A stretch of DNA of 12,053 nucleotides, taken from positions 1-12,053 of the forward strand of contig CADAGG010000022.1 in assembly GCA_902787415.1 (NCBI GenBank). The letters are read 5' to 3'. This stretch comes from a methanogenic archaeon. Lineage in GTDB: Archaea; Thermoplasmatota; Thermoplasmata; Methanomassiliicoccales; Methanomethylophilaceae. This document shows positions 11,656 through 12,053 of this stretch, one piece after another; within the stretch, counting starts at the first letter, position 1; each line of letters starts with the position of its first letter. The position numbers and the translations under genes were made by a program. The notes beneath the pieces were generated by a model that was given only the letters and a program-made list of their open reading frames with translations, was not told where the DNA came from and did not search any database.

Positions 11656-12053
11656 TCACATCACTTCTCTGTAGATTTCAGCGACCTCTTCCCTGCCCAG
11701 GGGCTTGGGGTTGAGTTCGAGCCTCGCTTTGGACAGCGTCATGCAGCTGTCTGTCAGCCACTCCACATCGTCCTCGGTGAATCCCTCGTCCGAGAGGTAC
11801 ACCTCCAGATCGATGCGGGAGAGCAGCCTCCTGATGGCCATGCCGCAGTCGTTCTCGTCCTTCCCGCCGAGAATGCGGGAGATGAATGCGTACCTCTCGG
11901 GGTTCCCGGAGATGGAATGCTCATAAATCGCCGGGGTGAGGGCGGCCAGTCCCCTTCCGTGCTTGATGTTCCTCAGTCCGGAGAGCGGGTGCTCCATGCC
12001 GTGGGGCGCGATGAGTCCGGCCACGAAGAAGGCAGCACCCACCATAGTGGAGG
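11656..12053 (-). CDS. Iron-containing alcohol dehydrogenase, C-terminal part (partial)
   Basis: The last 131 or so codons of a gene that starts beyond the window end; the frame is open through 12053, and the ATG at 12045 is internal. The sequence matches the all-helical, metal-binding domain of group III alcohol dehydrogenases. APHGMEHPLSGL (13-24 from that ATG) and IKHG (27-30) provide the metal-binding histidines, followed by GRGLAALTPAIYEH and NPERYAFISRILGG, typical of the BDH/YqhD side of the family. The nucleotide-binding N-terminal half is not visible, so neither cofactor nor substrate can be stated; butanol-, propanediol- or lactaldehyde-type activities are all possible. It converges on the his operon and is probably unrelated to histidine synthesis. 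Confidence 0.85.
   Translation of the reverse strand, partial: STMVGAAFFVAGLIAPHGMEHPLSGLRNIKHGRGLAALTPAIYEHSISGNPERYAFISRILGGKDENDCGMAIRRLLSRIDLEVYLSDEGFTEDDVEWLTDSCMTLSKARLELNPKPLGREEVAEIYREVM

Noticed and set aside
1..12053. CRISPR array, insertion sequence or attachment site
   Set aside because: No regularly spaced repeats, no transposase or integrase gene, and no matching direct repeats at the edges of the kinase cassette were seen by eye.

Overview
The window looks like a chromosomal segment of a GC-rich methanogenic archaeon, most plausibly of the Methanomassiliicoccales (Thermoplasmatota). This is an inference. The support is: TATA boxes about 26 bases upstream of start codons with almost no leader, an archaeal-type aspartate-semialdehyde dehydrogenase, a methanogen-type ACT-domain regulator, frequent AGG arginine codons, and an in-frame amber codon inside an otherwise intact citrate synthase. 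Of the 16 genes whose 3' ends are visible, 15 end in TGA, one in TAA and none in TAG, so TAG may be a sense (pyrrolysine) codon here.

Layout. 1-262: 3' end of carB (+). 382-1725: citrate synthase with an in-frame TAG at 715-717 (+). 5082 down to 1841: minus-strand operon hisG-hisC-hisH-hisA, with junctions that touch or overlap by 4 bases. 5083-5337: the largest gap, holding the hisG promoter, a 9-bp inverted repeat, and the promoter and palindrome of the next cassette. 5338-6944: two-gene plus-strand cassette of lower GC, a HipA/CtkA-type kinase followed by a protein with a C-terminal Hin-like helix-turn-helix. 8369 down to 6981: minus-strand pair aroQ (chorismate mutase) and asd. 8480-8977: ACT-domain regulator (+). 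9052-11632: plus-strand operon hisB-hisF-hisIE-PHP phosphatase. 11656-12053: 3' end of an iron-containing alcohol dehydrogenase (-).

How the genes fit together. The two his blocks together encode every histidine step from PRPP/ATP to histidinol except the final oxidation (hisD is not in the window): HisG, HisIE, HisA, HisH+HisF, HisB and HisC, with the PHP protein as the probable histidinol-phosphate phosphatase. The blocks are split by the kinase cassette, the aroQ-asd pair and the ACT regulator. asd and aroQ belong together because many archaea make dehydroquinate from aspartate semialdehyde. The ACT protein is the obvious candidate regulator of nearby amino-acid promoters; the hisG and hisB promoters share a CCTGCGCG-centred word, and the hisG and aroQ promoters share a GCGACC/GCGCC arrangement between TATA box and start codon.

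The two observations most worth following are the amber codon in citrate synthase and the kinase plus HTH cassette, which looks like a rearranged, split HipA-type module.
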